DNA of 64,000 nt from an uncultured Pelagibacteraceae bacterium (GCA_902578265.1 CACHCA010000005.1:1-64000), one strand, 5' to 3'. Positions 39,170 to 48,637 are shown, counted from the first letter of the stretch. The notes: generated from the sequence alone by a model not told the origin. Translations and numbers: made by a program.

Positions 39170-40177
39170 ATGAAAATTTTAATTGCTACAGATGCATATT
39201 TTCCACAAGTAAATGGTGTCGTAAGAACCTTACATGAAACAGGTAATGTATTAAAAGAACAAGGTCATAGAATAGAATATATTACACCTGACTTATTTTT
39301 TACTTTTCCGATGCCGAAATATAATGAAATTAAGCTGTCTATAAATGTATGGCCAAGAGTTGGTAATTTAATAAAGAAAATCAATCCAGATGCAATTCAT
39401 ATCGCTACCGAAGGCCCGATAGGCACTATGGCAAGAAGATATTGTTTAAAAAATAATCTAAAGTTTACTACGAGTTTCCATACAAGATTTGATAAATATC
39501 TAAAACTTTACTTTCCTATTATACCAGCAAAATGGGCTGAAAAATTCTTAGCAAATTTTCATAATAAGGCTGAGAGAATTTTAGTAACTACAGAGTCTAT
39601 GAGAAAAGAATTAATCGATATAGGTATAGATGACAATAAAATGATTACTTGGACTAGAGGAGGAAATCATGGAGCTTTTAAGAACCCTAAAAAAATTGAT
39701 TTACCTCATAAAAGACCTATTTGGATTTATGTTGGAAGAGTTGCAGTTGAAAAAAACATAAGAGCTTTTTTAGAATGTGATTTAGAAGGTACAAAAATAA
39801 TTATAGGAAAAGGACCTGATTTAAAAAAATTGAAAAAAGAATTCCCTAAAGATATTTTTTTAGGAGAAAAAACAAATGGTGAATTAGCATCACATTTTGC
39901 ATCCTCTGATGTTTTTGTTTTCCCTAGTAAAACAGATACATTTGGAATTGTAGTTACAGAAGCTTTAAATTGTGGAACACCTGTTGCTGCGTATCCTGTT
40001 CCAGGTCCTAAAGATATATTTGAAGGATCCAAAATAAATTGTTTAGATGATGATCTTAAAGTATCAGCCCAAAAAGCTTTAAAAGTTGACAGAAATGATT
40101 GTCTTGAATTTGCAAAAAAATTCACTTGGGAAGAAACAGCAAAAATATTTTTTAACAATATTTCACCAAATCATTAG
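39170..40177 (+). CDS. agt: GT4-family glycosyltransferase, probable diacylglycerol glycosyltransferase (Agt)
   Basis: A GT-B glycosyltransferase of 335 residues. The N-terminal half opens IATDAYFPQVNGVVRTLHETG with ATEGPIG; the C-terminal half has YVGRVAVEKNIRAFLE and the nucleotide-sugar site FVFPSKTDTFGIVVTEALNCGTPVAAYPVPGP. It starts three bases after plcP. In that module the enzyme glycosylates the diacylglycerol released by PlcP to make glycolipids (glucosyl or glucuronosyl) that replace phospholipids. The sugar donor cannot be read from sequence. Confidence 0.82.
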   Translation: MKILIATDAYFPQVNGVVRTLHETGNVLKEQGHRIEYITPDLFFTFPMPKYNEIKLSINVWPRVGNLIKKINPDAIHIATEGPIGTMARRYCLKNNLKFTTSFHTRFDKYLKLYFPIIPAKWAEKFLANFHNKAERILVTTESMRKELIDIGIDDNKMITWTRGGNHGAFKNPKKIDLPHKRPIWIYVGRVAVEKNIRAFLECDLEGTKIIIGKGPDLKKLKKEFPKDIFLGEKTNGELASHFASSDVFVFPSKTDTFGIVVTEALNCGTPVAAYPVPGPKDIFEGSKINCLDDDLKVSAQKALKVDRNDCLEFAKKFTWEETAKIFFNNISPNH

Positions 40178-40242
40178 TTAATTTTTCCTTAATTTATTTG
40201 CATTAAAAAGTGTAATGATGCAAAATTAAGCCATCTAAATTT

Positions 40243-41388
40243 ATGGAATATTTCGTCATTCTACTTATAGTTGTGATAGTTTATCTTCTCTATTTACTTA
40301 ATCAAAAAAAAAATAAATCAATAAATACCGCTACAATAGTTAATAAAAGAGAAGAAAAAACAAAAAGAGTAATTATTGATGAGCTTGAAGATCAATTTTT
40401 TGCATTAAATAAATTTAACATAATTAAATATGCCAATCCAAGTGCATTAAAAAGATTTGGAAGTAATTTAATTGATAAAAACATATCTTCTATAATTCGA
40501 AAACCAGAATTAATAGAAAATATTGAAAAAGCTATCGTAGAAAATAAAACAAAAAATATCGATGTTGAAATAGACCTCCCATCATATCAATTCTATAAAA
40601 TTTATATTATTCCTGGCCCAACTCATTTGTTTACTGAACCAGACTCTGTTGTGTTATTTTTAAAAGATTTTACTGAAATTACAAAAGCACAAAAATTTAA
40701 AACTGATTTTGTAGCAAATGTAAGCCATGAATTAAGAACACCTTTAATGGCAATCAAAGGATCACTAGAAACAATTGAGGGCCCAGCGTCTGATGATGAA
40801 AAGGCTAAAAAAAAATTTATGAAAATAATGACTGATCAATCAAATAGAATGGAAAATTTAATTAATGATCTTTTAATACTCACAAGAATTGAATTAGAAG
40901 AACACATAAGGCCAAACTCTTTGGTTGACATAAATGATCTTTTCAAAACAATCATCAGTAATTTTGAGATTATTTTAAAAAGAAAGAAATTAAATATTAA
41001 TTTATCTCTCGCCAATCCAACAGTTGTTATTGGAGATGAAAAAAAATTACAAACTGTTTTTTCTAATCTTTTAGATAATGCAATTAAGTATTCAAAGGAA
41101 AATAAGTCTATTTTTATATCAAGCAAAATTAGCGATGGTAAATTGTTAGAAAAAAATTTTATGATCAGTATTAAAGACGAAGGTGTTGGCATTCCTCAAA
41201 GATATATTTCTAGAATTACAGAAAGATTTTTTAGGGTAGATCTTGAACAAAGTAACAAGGTTGGTGGAACCGGTTTAGGATTAGCTATTGTTAAACATAT
41301 AGTTACTCAACATCGTGGACACTATGAGATTCTAAGTGAGGAAAACCAAGGAACTGAAATTCAAATTTATTTACCAGCGAAAACTTAA
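40243..41388 (+). CDS. phoR: phosphate-regulon sensor kinase PhoR
   Basis: One N-terminal membrane helix (about 4-20), a PAS-like region (about 45-145), then the kinase core: H162 in NVSHELRTPLMAIKGSLE, the N box FSNLLDNAIKYS, the G1 box DEGVGIPQRYISRITERFFRVD and the G2 box GGTGLGLAIVKHIV. The 381 residues and layout match PhoR. Its partner phoB lies about 6 kb downstream, after pstSCAB-phoU, so the pair is split. The 65 bases before it have only a lone GTGTAAT half-site. Confidence 0.88.
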   Translation: MEYFVILLIVVIVYLLYLLNQKKNKSINTATIVNKREEKTKRVIIDELEDQFFALNKFNIIKYANPSALKRFGSNLIDKNISSIIRKPELIENIEKAIVENKTKNIDVEIDLPSYQFYKIYIIPGPTHLFTEPDSVVLFLKDFTEITKAQKFKTDFVANVSHELRTPLMAIKGSLETIEGPASDDEKAKKKFMKIMTDQSNRMENLINDLLILTRIELEEHIRPNSLVDINDLFKTIISNFEIILKRKKLNINLSLANPTVVIGDEKKLQTVFSNLLDNAIKYSKENKSIFISSKISDGKLLEKNFMISIKDEGVGIPQRYISRITERFFRVDLEQSNKVGGTGLGLAIVKHIVTQHRGHYEILSEENQGTEIQIYLPAKT

Positions 41389-41427
41389 ATTTAAAAAATA
41401 TTATATTGTAATAGTTTTAGAAGGTTT

Positions 41428-41445
41428 TTTTAACAATTCTTTACT
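41428..41445 (+). promoter_or_regulatory. possible weak Pho box before the exported orphan gene
   Basis: TTTTAAC, identical to the first repeat of the pstS and plcP boxes, is followed after AATT by CTTTACT, a poorer second repeat. It lies 34 bases before the ATG at 41480. One good half-site makes this a candidate only. Confidence 0.35.
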
Positions 41446-41479
41446 TGATTAATGTTAATCTTTTAATTAATTTTTTTAT

Positions 41480-42088
41480 ATGGTTAAAATATTCAAAAAT
41501 ATTTTGATTTTTGCTTTTTTATTAAGCTCTATAACAACAAGTGTTTTTTCTAAAGATATCACAACATTATTAAGAAATCAGCAACTTACAGTTTTTGATA
41601 TTGGAATTTTTAGATTAGAGGCAGATTTGAAAACTTCATATCCTTCTATTAAAGATCATTTAGAAGTTACTGAAGCTGAATTTTATACAGACGTAGTTAC
41701 CTCGTATTCTAAAAATTCAATTGATTTAATTGTTTCTGTTCCTATGAATAGAAATCTCAAGAAGGAAAATTATTTTTCAGATTCTTTTAGATGTAGGAAT
41801 ATTTTTAATTCTGTAAGAGATTTTTTATTGAGGAATGAAAATTTGAGTAATTATAGATATACTATGGCTACAAGCTATTTAACCTCTATATTTTCAACCC
41901 CAAGTTCATGGCCAAGCTGGAGATATGATGAAGAAATTAGAGAGGAATTAGTAAACTTAGTAAAACTAGAAATAACTTTACGTCCAACCAAAGAACTAGC
42001 TCTTAATGAACAGGTAAACCCTGTTTCATGTATTGGTGGCTTAGAAACTGATATTAATCAAATAATTATATCAAAAAAATACAACTAA
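41480..42088 (+). CDS. exported protein of unknown function in the Pho cluster
   Basis: I do not recognise this 202-residue protein. It has a clear signal peptide (about residues 1-24, IFKNILIFAFLLSSITTSVFS), so it is probably periplasmic or outer-membrane associated. The mature part is soluble-looking, with a tryptophan-rich patch (SSWPSWRYDEE), two cysteines (C105 and C184) that could pair, and no repeats or transmembrane helix. It stands between phoR and pstS with a possible Pho half-site in front, hence a phosphate-related role is plausible but not shown. Confidence 0.8.
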   Translation: MVKIFKNILIFAFLLSSITTSVFSKDITTLLRNQQLTVFDIGIFRLEADLKTSYPSIKDHLEVTEAEFYTDVVTSYSKNSIDLIVSVPMNRNLKKENYFSDSFRCRNIFNSVRDFLLRNENLSNYRYTMATSYLTSIFSTPSSWPSWRYDEEIREELVNLVKLEITLRPTKELALNEQVNPVSCIGGLETDINQIIISKKYN

Positions 42089-42098
42089 AAAGTTACCT

Positions 42099-42127
42099 TT
42101 TTAACAAAAGTGTAACAATTCTGTAAT
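42099..42127 (+). promoter_or_regulatory. triple Pho box and promoter of pstS
   Basis: Three 7-bp repeats, TTTTAAC, GTGTAAC and CTGTAAT, sit exactly 11 bp apart, the pattern of tandem PhoB monomers. The last can double as a -35 region, with a possible -10 TTTATA at 42145-42150. The pstS ATG follows at 42198 with a GAAAGGA ribosome site at 42182-42188. Confidence 0.85.
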
Positions 42128-42197
42128 ATTAAAGATTCAATAAATTTATACGAGTCAATCATCTTTTAATTAATAAATAACGAAAGGATTAAAAATA

Positions 42198-43229
42198 ATG
42201 AAAAAACTAACTATAGTAATTGCTTCTTTAGTTGCACTTTCAATTGCAACTGTTGCTCAAGCAAGAGATCAAATTAAGATAGTTGGTTCTTCTACAGTAT
42301 TCCCTTATGCAACAGTTGTTGCTGAAAGATTTGGTGGTTCAGGATTTAAAACTCCTGTAATCGAGTCTACTGGTACTGGTGGTGGAGCTAAACTATTCTG
42401 TGCTGGTGTAGGTGAACAACATCCAGATATTACAAATGCATCAAGAGCTATGAAAGATAAAGAAAAAGCTCTATGTAAGAAAAATGGTGTTAATGATATC
42501 GTTGAGATCGTAATTGGTAACGATGGTATTACATTAGCTTACAGCAAAGATGCAAAACCAGTAAACTTTACTAAAGAACAATTATATTTAGCACTTGCTG
42601 CTCATACAGTTGTTGATGGTAAATTAGTTCCAAATATTTATAAAACTTGGGACCAAATTGACCCTAGCTTACCAAAACAAAAAATTTCAGTGATGATCCC
42701 ACCAGGAACATCAGGAACTAGAGATGCTTGGAATTCTTTAGTAATGAAAAAAGGTATGACTAAAGAAGCTAAAGCTCTTTATAAAGCTGGTTTTGAAGCT
42801 GGAAATAAAAAATACAAAAAACCTCAAAAACTTTACAGAGAAGATGGTGCTGCTATTGAAGTTGGAGAAAACGATAGTTTAATCATCCAAAAGTTAACTC
42901 AAGATAAAGAAATGTTTGGTTTCTTTGGTTTCAGTTATTTCTTAGCTGCAAAAGATAAATTGCAAGCAGCAAGTATTGATGGTGGACAACCGTCATTAAA
43001 GTCTATTCAAGACTACAGTTATGCTGTTGCTAGACCTTTATTCTTCTACGTGAAAAAAGCACACGTTGGAGTAATTCCAGGCTTACATGAGTTTGTGAAA
43101 GAATTCACAACTAAGAAAGCTATTGGAAAAGGTGGTTACTTAGCAGACATTGGTTTAGTGCCATTAGACTCTAAGTTGTATAAAACAACTAGAACTAATG
43201 CTACGAAGCTAGTTGCTATGGGTAATTAA
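42198..43229 (+). CDS. pstS: phosphate ABC transporter substrate-binding protein PstS
   Basis: The periplasmic phosphate-binding protein. A signal peptide covers about residues 1-22 (ending VAQA). The phosphate site segments GSSTVFPYATVVAERF and PPGTSGTRDAWNSL are visible. At 343 residues it is normal. Codons are more regular than in the flanking genes, suggesting strong expression. It has a triple Pho box in front and a strong terminator behind, so it can be made in excess over the membrane subunits. Confidence 0.95.
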   Translation: MKKLTIVIASLVALSIATVAQARDQIKIVGSSTVFPYATVVAERFGGSGFKTPVIESTGTGGGAKLFCAGVGEQHPDITNASRAMKDKEKALCKKNGVNDIVEIVIGNDGITLAYSKDAKPVNFTKEQLYLALAAHTVVDGKLVPNIYKTWDQIDPSLPKQKISVMIPPGTSGTRDAWNSLVMKKGMTKEAKALYKAGFEAGNKKYKKPQKLYREDGAAIEVGENDSLIIQKLTQDKEMFGFFGFSYFLAAKDKLQAASIDGGQPSLKSIQDYSYAVARPLFFYVKKAHVGVIPGLHEFVKEFTTKKAIGKGGYLADIGLVPLDSKLYKTTRTNATKLVAMGN

Positions 43230-43252
43230 TTATTCCTCAGTTAACAAATGAT

Positions 43253-43285
43253 TAAAAAGGGGGTCTTTTTAGACCCCTTTTTTTT
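43253..43285 (+). terminator. intrinsic terminator after pstS
   Basis: A stem of GGGGTCT with AGACCCC around TTTT, extended by A-T pairs, runs into eight T residues. It lies between pstS and pstC. The 16 bases leading into it (AAATGATTAAAAAGGG) are identical to those leading into the aapJ terminator. Confidence 0.9.
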
Positions 43286-43320
43286 AAAAAAAGAGTAAAG
43301 TCCTCACTTAAGGAGATTCT

Positions 43321-44706
43321 GTGAACTTAATATTATTTACATTTATTGTTCTTCTAGGTTTCACAAGCTATTATTTTGGACGCAAAAAAGCATATACAAT
43401 TCAATCTACAAAAAAAAGATTAACCGCATTACCACAATTTTATGGTTATTATCTTGCAATCTGGTGTGCAATACCAGCCTTTATAATTTTTTCATTATGG
43501 GCAATTTTTGAGCCCACAATTGTAAAACTATTAATCTTAAGTGATTATTCAAATCAAGGTTATCTTGATGATGAATTAAATTTATTATACGAAAAATCAA
43601 AAGCATTGTCTCGAGGGCAATTCACTGGAGAAATTACACCTTTTATTGAAGCTTCAGCTGAAAAATATTTAAGTCTTCGATCAATAGCTCAAAGTTCAAA
43701 AGTTGTTATAGTATTATCTGCAATTATTGCCTCTGTTGCTTATGCGTATAAAAGAATTTCATCTAATTCTAGAACAAGAGAACCAGTTGAAAAATTTTTG
43801 AACGCAGTTTTATTTACAGCTTCTTTAGCTGCAATATTAACTACTGTTGGAATAGTTTTCTCACTTATATTTCAAACTATAGATTTTTTTAAAGTAATTC
43901 CATTATTTGATTTTGTCTTTGGAACTCACTGGTATCCAGCAAAAGCTTTTGTTAGAGATTCTTCTGAGGCTTTAGATCCGACAATGTATTCAGATACTTT
44001 TGGAGCAGTCCCTATTTTTGCAGGTACTTTTTTTATTGCATTTATTGCTATGTGCGTTGCTATCCCAATTGGATTAATGAGTGGAATTTATTTAGCTGAA
44101 TATGCATCAACTAAAGTTAGACAGTATGCAAAACCATTAATTGAAATTTTAGCTGGTATACCAACAGTTGTTTATGGTTTTTTTGCTGCCCTAACTGTTG
44201 GACCATTTTTGAAAGAATTAGGAACTTCAATGGGTCTTGAAGTTTCAGCTGAAAGTGCTTTAGCAGCAGGAGGGGTAATGGGTATTATGATTATACCATT
44301 TATTTCAAGTTTAAGTGACGATGTCATTACAAGTGTGCCTCAAAGTTTAAGAGATGGAAGTTACGCTATGGGAGCAACTAAATCAGAAACAATTAAGAGA
44401 GTTATTTTTCCCGCGGCATTGCCGGGGATAGTTGGATCTATTTTACTTGGTGTTTCAAGAGCTATTGGAGAAACAATGATAGTTGTTATGGCCTCTGGTT
44501 TAGCTGCTAATTTAACTTTAAATCCTTTAGAGTCTACTTCAACGATTACAGCTCAAATTGTAGTTATTCTAATTGGTGACCAAGCTTTTGGCGACCCAAA
44601 AACGCAAGCTGCTTTTGCTTTAGGTATGTCATTATTTTTAGTAACACTTTGTTTAAATATTGTGGCCTTGAGAGTAGTTAAAAAATATAGAGAAAAATAT
44701 GAATAA
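43321..44706 (+). CDS. pstC: phosphate ABC transporter permease PstC
   Basis: Inner-membrane permease, GTG start with an AAGGAG ribosome site at 43310-43315. At 461 residues it has the long alphaproteobacterial form: extra N-terminal helices and a soluble stretch (about 70-125) before the core. The core has IPIGLMSGIYLAEYAS, EILAGIPTVVYGFFAAL and the coupling segment QSLRDGSYAMGATKSETIKRVIFPAALPGI. It overlaps pstA by eight bases. Confidence 0.94.
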   Translation: MNLILFTFIVLLGFTSYYFGRKKAYTIQSTKKRLTALPQFYGYYLAIWCAIPAFIIFSLWAIFEPTIVKLLILSDYSNQGYLDDELNLLYEKSKALSRGQFTGEITPFIEASAEKYLSLRSIAQSSKVVIVLSAIIASVAYAYKRISSNSRTREPVEKFLNAVLFTASLAAILTTVGIVFSLIFQTIDFFKVIPLFDFVFGTHWYPAKAFVRDSSEALDPTMYSDTFGAVPIFAGTFFIAFIAMCVAIPIGLMSGIYLAEYASTKVRQYAKPLIEILAGIPTVVYGFFAALTVGPFLKELGTSMGLEVSAESALAAGGVMGIMIIPFISSLSDDVITSVPQSLRDGSYAMGATKSETIKRVIFPAALPGIVGSILLGVSRAIGETMIVVMASGLAANLTLNPLESTSTITAQIVVILIGDQAFGDPKTQAAFALGMSLFLVTLCLNIVALRVVKKYREKYE

Positions 44707-45967
44707 AAATAAAGAACAATTATTAAATAAAAGATATAAAGCTGAACAGCGATTTCGCTTATACGGTCTGAGTGCAATTTTTATGGCACTTTTATTTTTA
44801 ACAATCTTTATTTTTAAAATTTTTTCAACTGGCTATTCAGCTTTTCAAAAAACATGGCTTATTGTTCCAGTAACTTTCGATGCTGAATTAATGATGTTAG
44901 ACCAAAATCCTTCTAAAGAAGATTTACAGGACGCTGATTATTACGATATAGCATTAAAATCAATGGCTGATTTAGATCCAAACGCCAATGAAGATCAAGA
45001 AAATGAATTGAAGAGAATGGTGTCTTATTTTTTTGAAAAAGAAATTAAAAATGAACTTTTAAATGACCCTAATTTAATAGGAAAAACAAAGGAAGTTTAT
45101 CTAACTGCTTCAGATGATTTAGACCAAGTCTTTAAAGGAAATTATCCAAGAGATTTACCTGAAGACCAAAGAAGAGTAAGCGATTATCAATTAAAAATTT
45201 TTGATCAACTTGTTGCAAATGGTAAGGTTGAAAGTAAATTTAATATAAGTTTTTTTACAAATGCTGACTCAAGAGAAGCTGAGCTAGCTGGAATAGCAAG
45301 TTCATTTATGGGCTCAATTTTTTCTATACTTGTTTGTTTAATGATAGCTTTTCCTGTTGCGGTTCTAGCTGCAATCTATCTTGAAGAATTTGCCCCTAAA
45401 AATAGATTTACTGATTTTATTGAAGTTAATATAAACAACTTAGCAGCGGTTCCATCTATAGTTTTTGGTCTATTAGGGTTAGGAGTTTTATTGGCTATAT
45501 TTCAATTACCAAGGTCTACCCCATTAGTTGGAGGTATCACTTTGTCCTTAATGACCTTACCAACAATAATTATAGCTGCTAGAGCATCTTTAAAAGCAGT
45601 TCCACCAAGTATAAGAGAGGCAGCACTTGCTATGGGAGCAAGTCGAATGCAAACCACAATGCATCATACAGTTCCTCTTTCTATGCCTGGCACGTTATCA
45701 GGAACAATAATTGGTTTAGCTCAAGCTTTAGGAGAAACTGCACCCTTAATTTTAATTGGAATGGTTGCTTTTGTTAACACGATACCTGGATCACCCATGG
45801 ATCCTGCTGCAAGCTTACCAGTTCAAATTTATATTTGGGCTGAAAGTGCTGAAAGGGGATTTGTAGAAAAAGTTTCGGCATGTATAATGGTCTTACTTGG
45901 CTTTTTAATAATAATGAATTTATTTGCCCAAATAATAAGACATAAGTTTGAGAAAAAATGGAGTTAA
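44699..45967 (+). CDS. pstA: phosphate ABC transporter permease PstA
   Basis: Second permease. After an N-terminal helix (about 20-42) comes a long periplasmic domain (about 45-200, rich in acidic residues) as in the DUF3333-bearing PstA of alphaproteobacteria. The core then has [33 protein letters not shown] and [22 protein letters not shown]. At 422 residues it is longer than E. coli PstA (296) because of that domain. The function of the periplasmic domain is not known to me. Confidence 0.93.
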   Translation: MNKNKEQLLNKRYKAEQRFRLYGLSAIFMALLFLTIFIFKIFSTGYSAFQKTWLIVPVTFDAELMMLDQNPSKEDLQDADYYDIALKSMADLDPNANEDQENELKRMVSYFFEKEIKNELLNDPNLIGKTKEVYLTASDDLDQVFKGNYPRDLPEDQRRVSDYQLKIFDQLVANGKVESKFNISFFTNADSREAELAGIASSFMGSIFSILVCLMIAFPVAVLAAIYLEEFAPKNRFTDFIEVNINNLAAVPSIVFGLLGLGVLLAIFQLPRSTPLVGGITLSLMTLPTIIIAARASLKAVPPSIREAALAMGASRMQTTMHHTVPLSMPGTLSGTIIGLAQALGETAPLILIGMVAFVNTIPGSPMDPAASLPVQIYIWAESAERGFVEKVSACIMVLLGFLIIMNLFAQIIRHKFEKKWS

Positions 45968-45968
45968 A

Positions 45969-46724
45969 ATGATAAAGATTAAAGCAAAAGATGTTGATGT
46001 TTTTTATGGAAAAAAACAAGCGCTCTTTAATATAAGTTTAGATATTGAGGAAAATCAAGTAACGGCATTAATTGGTCCATCTGGTTGTGGTAAATCAACT
46101 TTCCTAAGATGTCTTAATAGAATGAATGATGTAATTGATATCTGTAGTGTTAAAGGAGAAATTTTAATTAATGATTTTAATATCAATGATAAAAGTTGTG
46201 ATGTCGTAAGACTAAGAGAAAAAATTGGTATGGTTTTTCAAAAACCCAATCCTTTCCCAAAAACTTTATATGAAAATGTGTCTTACGGTCCAACAATTCA
46301 TGGTATGGCTCAATCAAAACAAGAAATGGATGAAATTGTTGAAACTAGTTTGAAAAAGGCTGCACTATGGGAAGAGGTAAAAGATAGGTTGCATGAACCT
46401 GGAACTGGATTATCTGGAGGACAACAGCAAAGACTTTGTATTGCTAGAGCGATTTCTGTAAGACCTGAAGTTATATTAATGGATGAACCTTGTTCAGCAT
46501 TAGATCCAATAGCAACAGCACAAATTGAAGAATTGATTGATGAGTTAAAAAAAGAGCACACAATAATAATTGTAACTCATTCTATGGCTCAAGCAGCACG
46601 TGTTTCTCAAAATACAGGTTTTTTTCATTTAGGACAATTGATTGAACATGGATCTACTGATAAAATATTTAAGAATCCTGATAATAAAAAAACGCAAGAT
46701 TATATAACAGGGAGGTTTGGATAA
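45969..46724 (+). CDS. pstB: phosphate ABC transporter ATP-binding protein PstB
   Basis: ATPase of the phosphate transporter. Walker A is [19 protein letters not shown], the PstB-typical [19 protein letters not shown] follows, the signature is [16 protein letters not shown], Walker [14 protein letters not shown] and the switch [12 protein letters not shown]. An in-frame TTG at 45948 would add seven residues overlapping pstA; the ATG at 45969 has GGAG at 45960-45963 and is preferred (251 residues). It shares one base with phoU. Confidence 0.95.
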   Translation: MIKIKAKDVDVFYGKKQALFNISLDIEENQVTALIGPSGCGKSTFLRCLNRMNDVIDICSVKGEILINDFNINDKSCDVVRLREKIGMVFQKPNPFPKTLYENVSYGPTIHGMAQSKQEMDEIVETSLKKAALWEEVKDRLHEPGTGLSGGQQQRLCIARAISVRPEVILMDEPCSALDPIATAQIEELIDELKKEHTIIIVTHSMAQAARVSQNTGFFHLGQLIEHGSTDKIFKNPDNKKTQDYITGRFG

Positions 46725-47431
46725 TGTCTGAAGCACCACATACAGTCAAATCTTACGAAGAAGAACTAAAAAATCTTAATGCTAATATAATTAAAATGGG
46801 AAGTGCATGTGAAGATTCTTTAGGTAAAGCAATTCAAGCCATTACAACAAGAGATAATAATATTGCAGAAGCTGTTATTCAAGAAGATAAAAAAATAGAT
46901 AAATATGAGACTTTAATTGAACAGCAAGTTGTGAATTTAATTGCTTTAAGACAACCTATGGCAATTGATTTAAGAGAGACAGTAACGGCTTTGAAAATGT
47001 CTTCAGATTTAGAAAGAATAGGTGATTTAGCAAAAAATATATCCAAGAGAACACTTTTGCTTAACGAAAATCTTCCAAAGAACTTGGTAGACTCATTGAA
47101 TAGAGTATCTACCAATGTTCAAAAACAATTAAAATCAACATTAGATGCTTATCTAGAAAGATCTGCGCCAATGGCAGTAAATGTTTGGGAAGGTGATGAG
47201 CAAATAGATGATCTAACAAATCTTTGTATGCAAGAAGTTATAAAATATCTTAAAGAAAATGAAAAAAATTTAGAAGATGGAACCCATTTATTGTTTGTAA
47301 CTAAAAACATAGAGCGTATTGGTGATCATACTACAAATGTTGCAGAACAAGTTTATTATTTAGTTAAAGGCGAATATTTAGAAGGTGATAGACCCAAGGG
47401 AACAGAGCCAATTGTAACCGGAGAAAAATGA
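46724..47431 (+). CDS. phoU: phosphate signalling protein PhoU
   Basis: PhoU couples the Pst transporter to PhoR and keeps the Pho response off when phosphate is sufficient. The 235-residue all-helical protein has the two PhoU repeats, each with the metal-site signature: DLRETVTALKMSSDLERIGDLAKNIS in the first and THLLFVTKNIERIGDHTTNVAEQ in the second. It overlaps pstB by one base and phoB follows after three bases. Confidence 0.95.
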   Translation: MSEAPHTVKSYEEELKNLNANIIKMGSACEDSLGKAIQAITTRDNNIAEAVIQEDKKIDKYETLIEQQVVNLIALRQPMAIDLRETVTALKMSSDLERIGDLAKNISKRTLLLNENLPKNLVDSLNRVSTNVQKQLKSTLDAYLERSAPMAVNVWEGDEQIDDLTNLCMQEVIKYLKENEKNLEDGTHLLFVTKNIERIGDHTTNVAEQVYYLVKGEYLEGDRPKGTEPIVTGEK

Positions 47432-47434
47432 TTT

Positions 47435-48118
47435 ATGTCAGCTCATGTTTTCATAGCTGAAGATGAAGCATCAATTGTTAGTTTGTTAAAGTACAATCTT
47501 GAAAAAGAAGGTTATAAAGTCAGTCATTCAGAAAATGGAGAAGATGCTCTTAAACAAATAAAATTAAAACAGCCAGATTTAATATTAATGGATTGGATGT
47601 TACCAGAATTATCTGGTGTTGAAATTTGTAAAAACTTAAAAAAAGATAATAAGTTTAATGATATTCCTGTCATTATGTTAACTGCAAAAGGAGAGGAAGA
47701 AGACAAATTAAAAGCATTTGATACAGGTGCAGATGATTATGTAACTAAACCTTTTAGTCAAAAAGAATTGAATGCTAGAATTAAATCTTTATTGAGAAGA
47801 TCTAAACCTCAATCATCATCAGACATTGTAGAATTTACTGATTTAAAAATAGATCGGATTACAAAAAGAGTTTATAGAAAAGATAAAGAAATTACTTTGG
47901 GTCCAACTGAATTTAAACTCTTAGATTTTTTTATCAAAAATCCAAAAAGAGTTTATTCAAGAGAACAACTCTTAAACAATGTTTGGGGAGAAAATATATA
48001 TGTTGAGTCTAGAACAGTTGATGTTCATATTAGAAGATTAAGACAAGCAATTAACATACAAAATACAAAACCTTTAATTAGAACAGTAAGATCAGCTGGT
48101 TATTCTTTAGAATCTTGA
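47435..48118 (+). CDS. phoB: phosphate-regulon response regulator PhoB
   Basis: OmpR-type regulator of 227 residues. The receiver has acidic residues E9/D10/E11, the phospho-aspartate D53 in LILMDWMLPELSG, and ADDYVTKPFS. The C-terminal winged helix has the family's LGPTEFKLLDFFIKNPKRVYSREQLL and SRTVDVHIRRLRQAI. It should bind the 11-bp-period repeats found in this window. Its last 19 bases overlap the convergent sixA. Confidence 0.94.
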   Translation: MSAHVFIAEDEASIVSLLKYNLEKEGYKVSHSENGEDALKQIKLKQPDLILMDWMLPELSGVEICKNLKKDNKFNDIPVIMLTAKGEEEDKLKAFDTGADDYVTKPFSQKELNARIKSLLRRSKPQSSSDIVEFTDLKIDRITKRVYRKDKEITLGPTEFKLLDFFIKNPKRVYSREQLLNNVWGENIYVESRTVDVHIRRLRQAINIQNTKPLIRTVRSAGYSLES

Positions 48119-48624
48119 AGATCTTTGGGTCTTATAAATTTTTTTAATACTCCCTTTTTCTCAACTTCATTCCAGGATTTAATATCAAACTCAATTTTTG
48201 CAAATGCTGCTGTTGGGAATTTGTAATTCATTAGTTTAAAATTATTCGTATTATGATTTTTTGTAAGATTTCGTACTAAATTTTTCACTGATGGTTCATG
48301 GTTTATAATCAAAATTGATTTATATTCACTGGATATTTCTTTAATTTTTTTTACAATTGCATTCTCATCAACTAAATATAAATCTTTTGAAAAATTAACT
48401 TTTTTTGGCTTATTAATTTTCTTGGATAAAATTTGAAAAGTTTTTTTTGTTCTTTTTGATGATGAAATTAATGCATAATCAAATTCAAATTTTTTTTTAA
48501 CAAAAAATTCACAAATCATTTTTGCATTTTTCTTGCCTCTTTTAGTAAGTGGTCTATCAAAATCATTAATACTTAAATCATCCCAACTAGATTTTGCGTG
48601 TCTCATGACGTATAATTGATACAT
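48100..48624 (-). CDS. sixA: SixA-like phosphohistidine phosphatase
   Basis: A histidine-phosphatase-superfamily protein; the nucleophile region is YVMRHAKSSWDDLSINDFDRPLTKRG and the second histidine is in LIINHEPSVKNLVRNL. SixA of E. coli removes phosphate from a histidine of a phosphotransfer protein. An upstream in-frame start would add 31 residues that read through the ppk start; the ATG at 48624 begins the conserved domain (174 residues). It is tail-to-tail with phoB and only 13 bases from the divergent ppk start. Confidence 0.85.
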   Translation of the reverse strand: MYQLYVMRHAKSSWDDLSINDFDRPLTKRGKKNAKMICEFFVKKKFEFDYALISSSKRTKKTFQILSKKINKPKKVNFSKDLYLVDENAIVKKIKEISSEYKSILIINHEPSVKNLVRNLTKNHNTNNFKLMNYKFPTAAFAKIEFDIKSWNEVEKKGVLKKFIRPKDLQDSKE

Positions 48625-48637
48625 AAAATCTAAATAT

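Noticed and set aside
39727-40158. 143-codon minus-strand frame inside the glycosyltransferase gene
   Set aside because: The real gene on the plus strand has clear GT4 motifs; the antisense product shows no domain.
40178-40242. Pho box before phoR
   Set aside because: Only one half-site (GTGTAAT) is present, without a partner at 11 bp.
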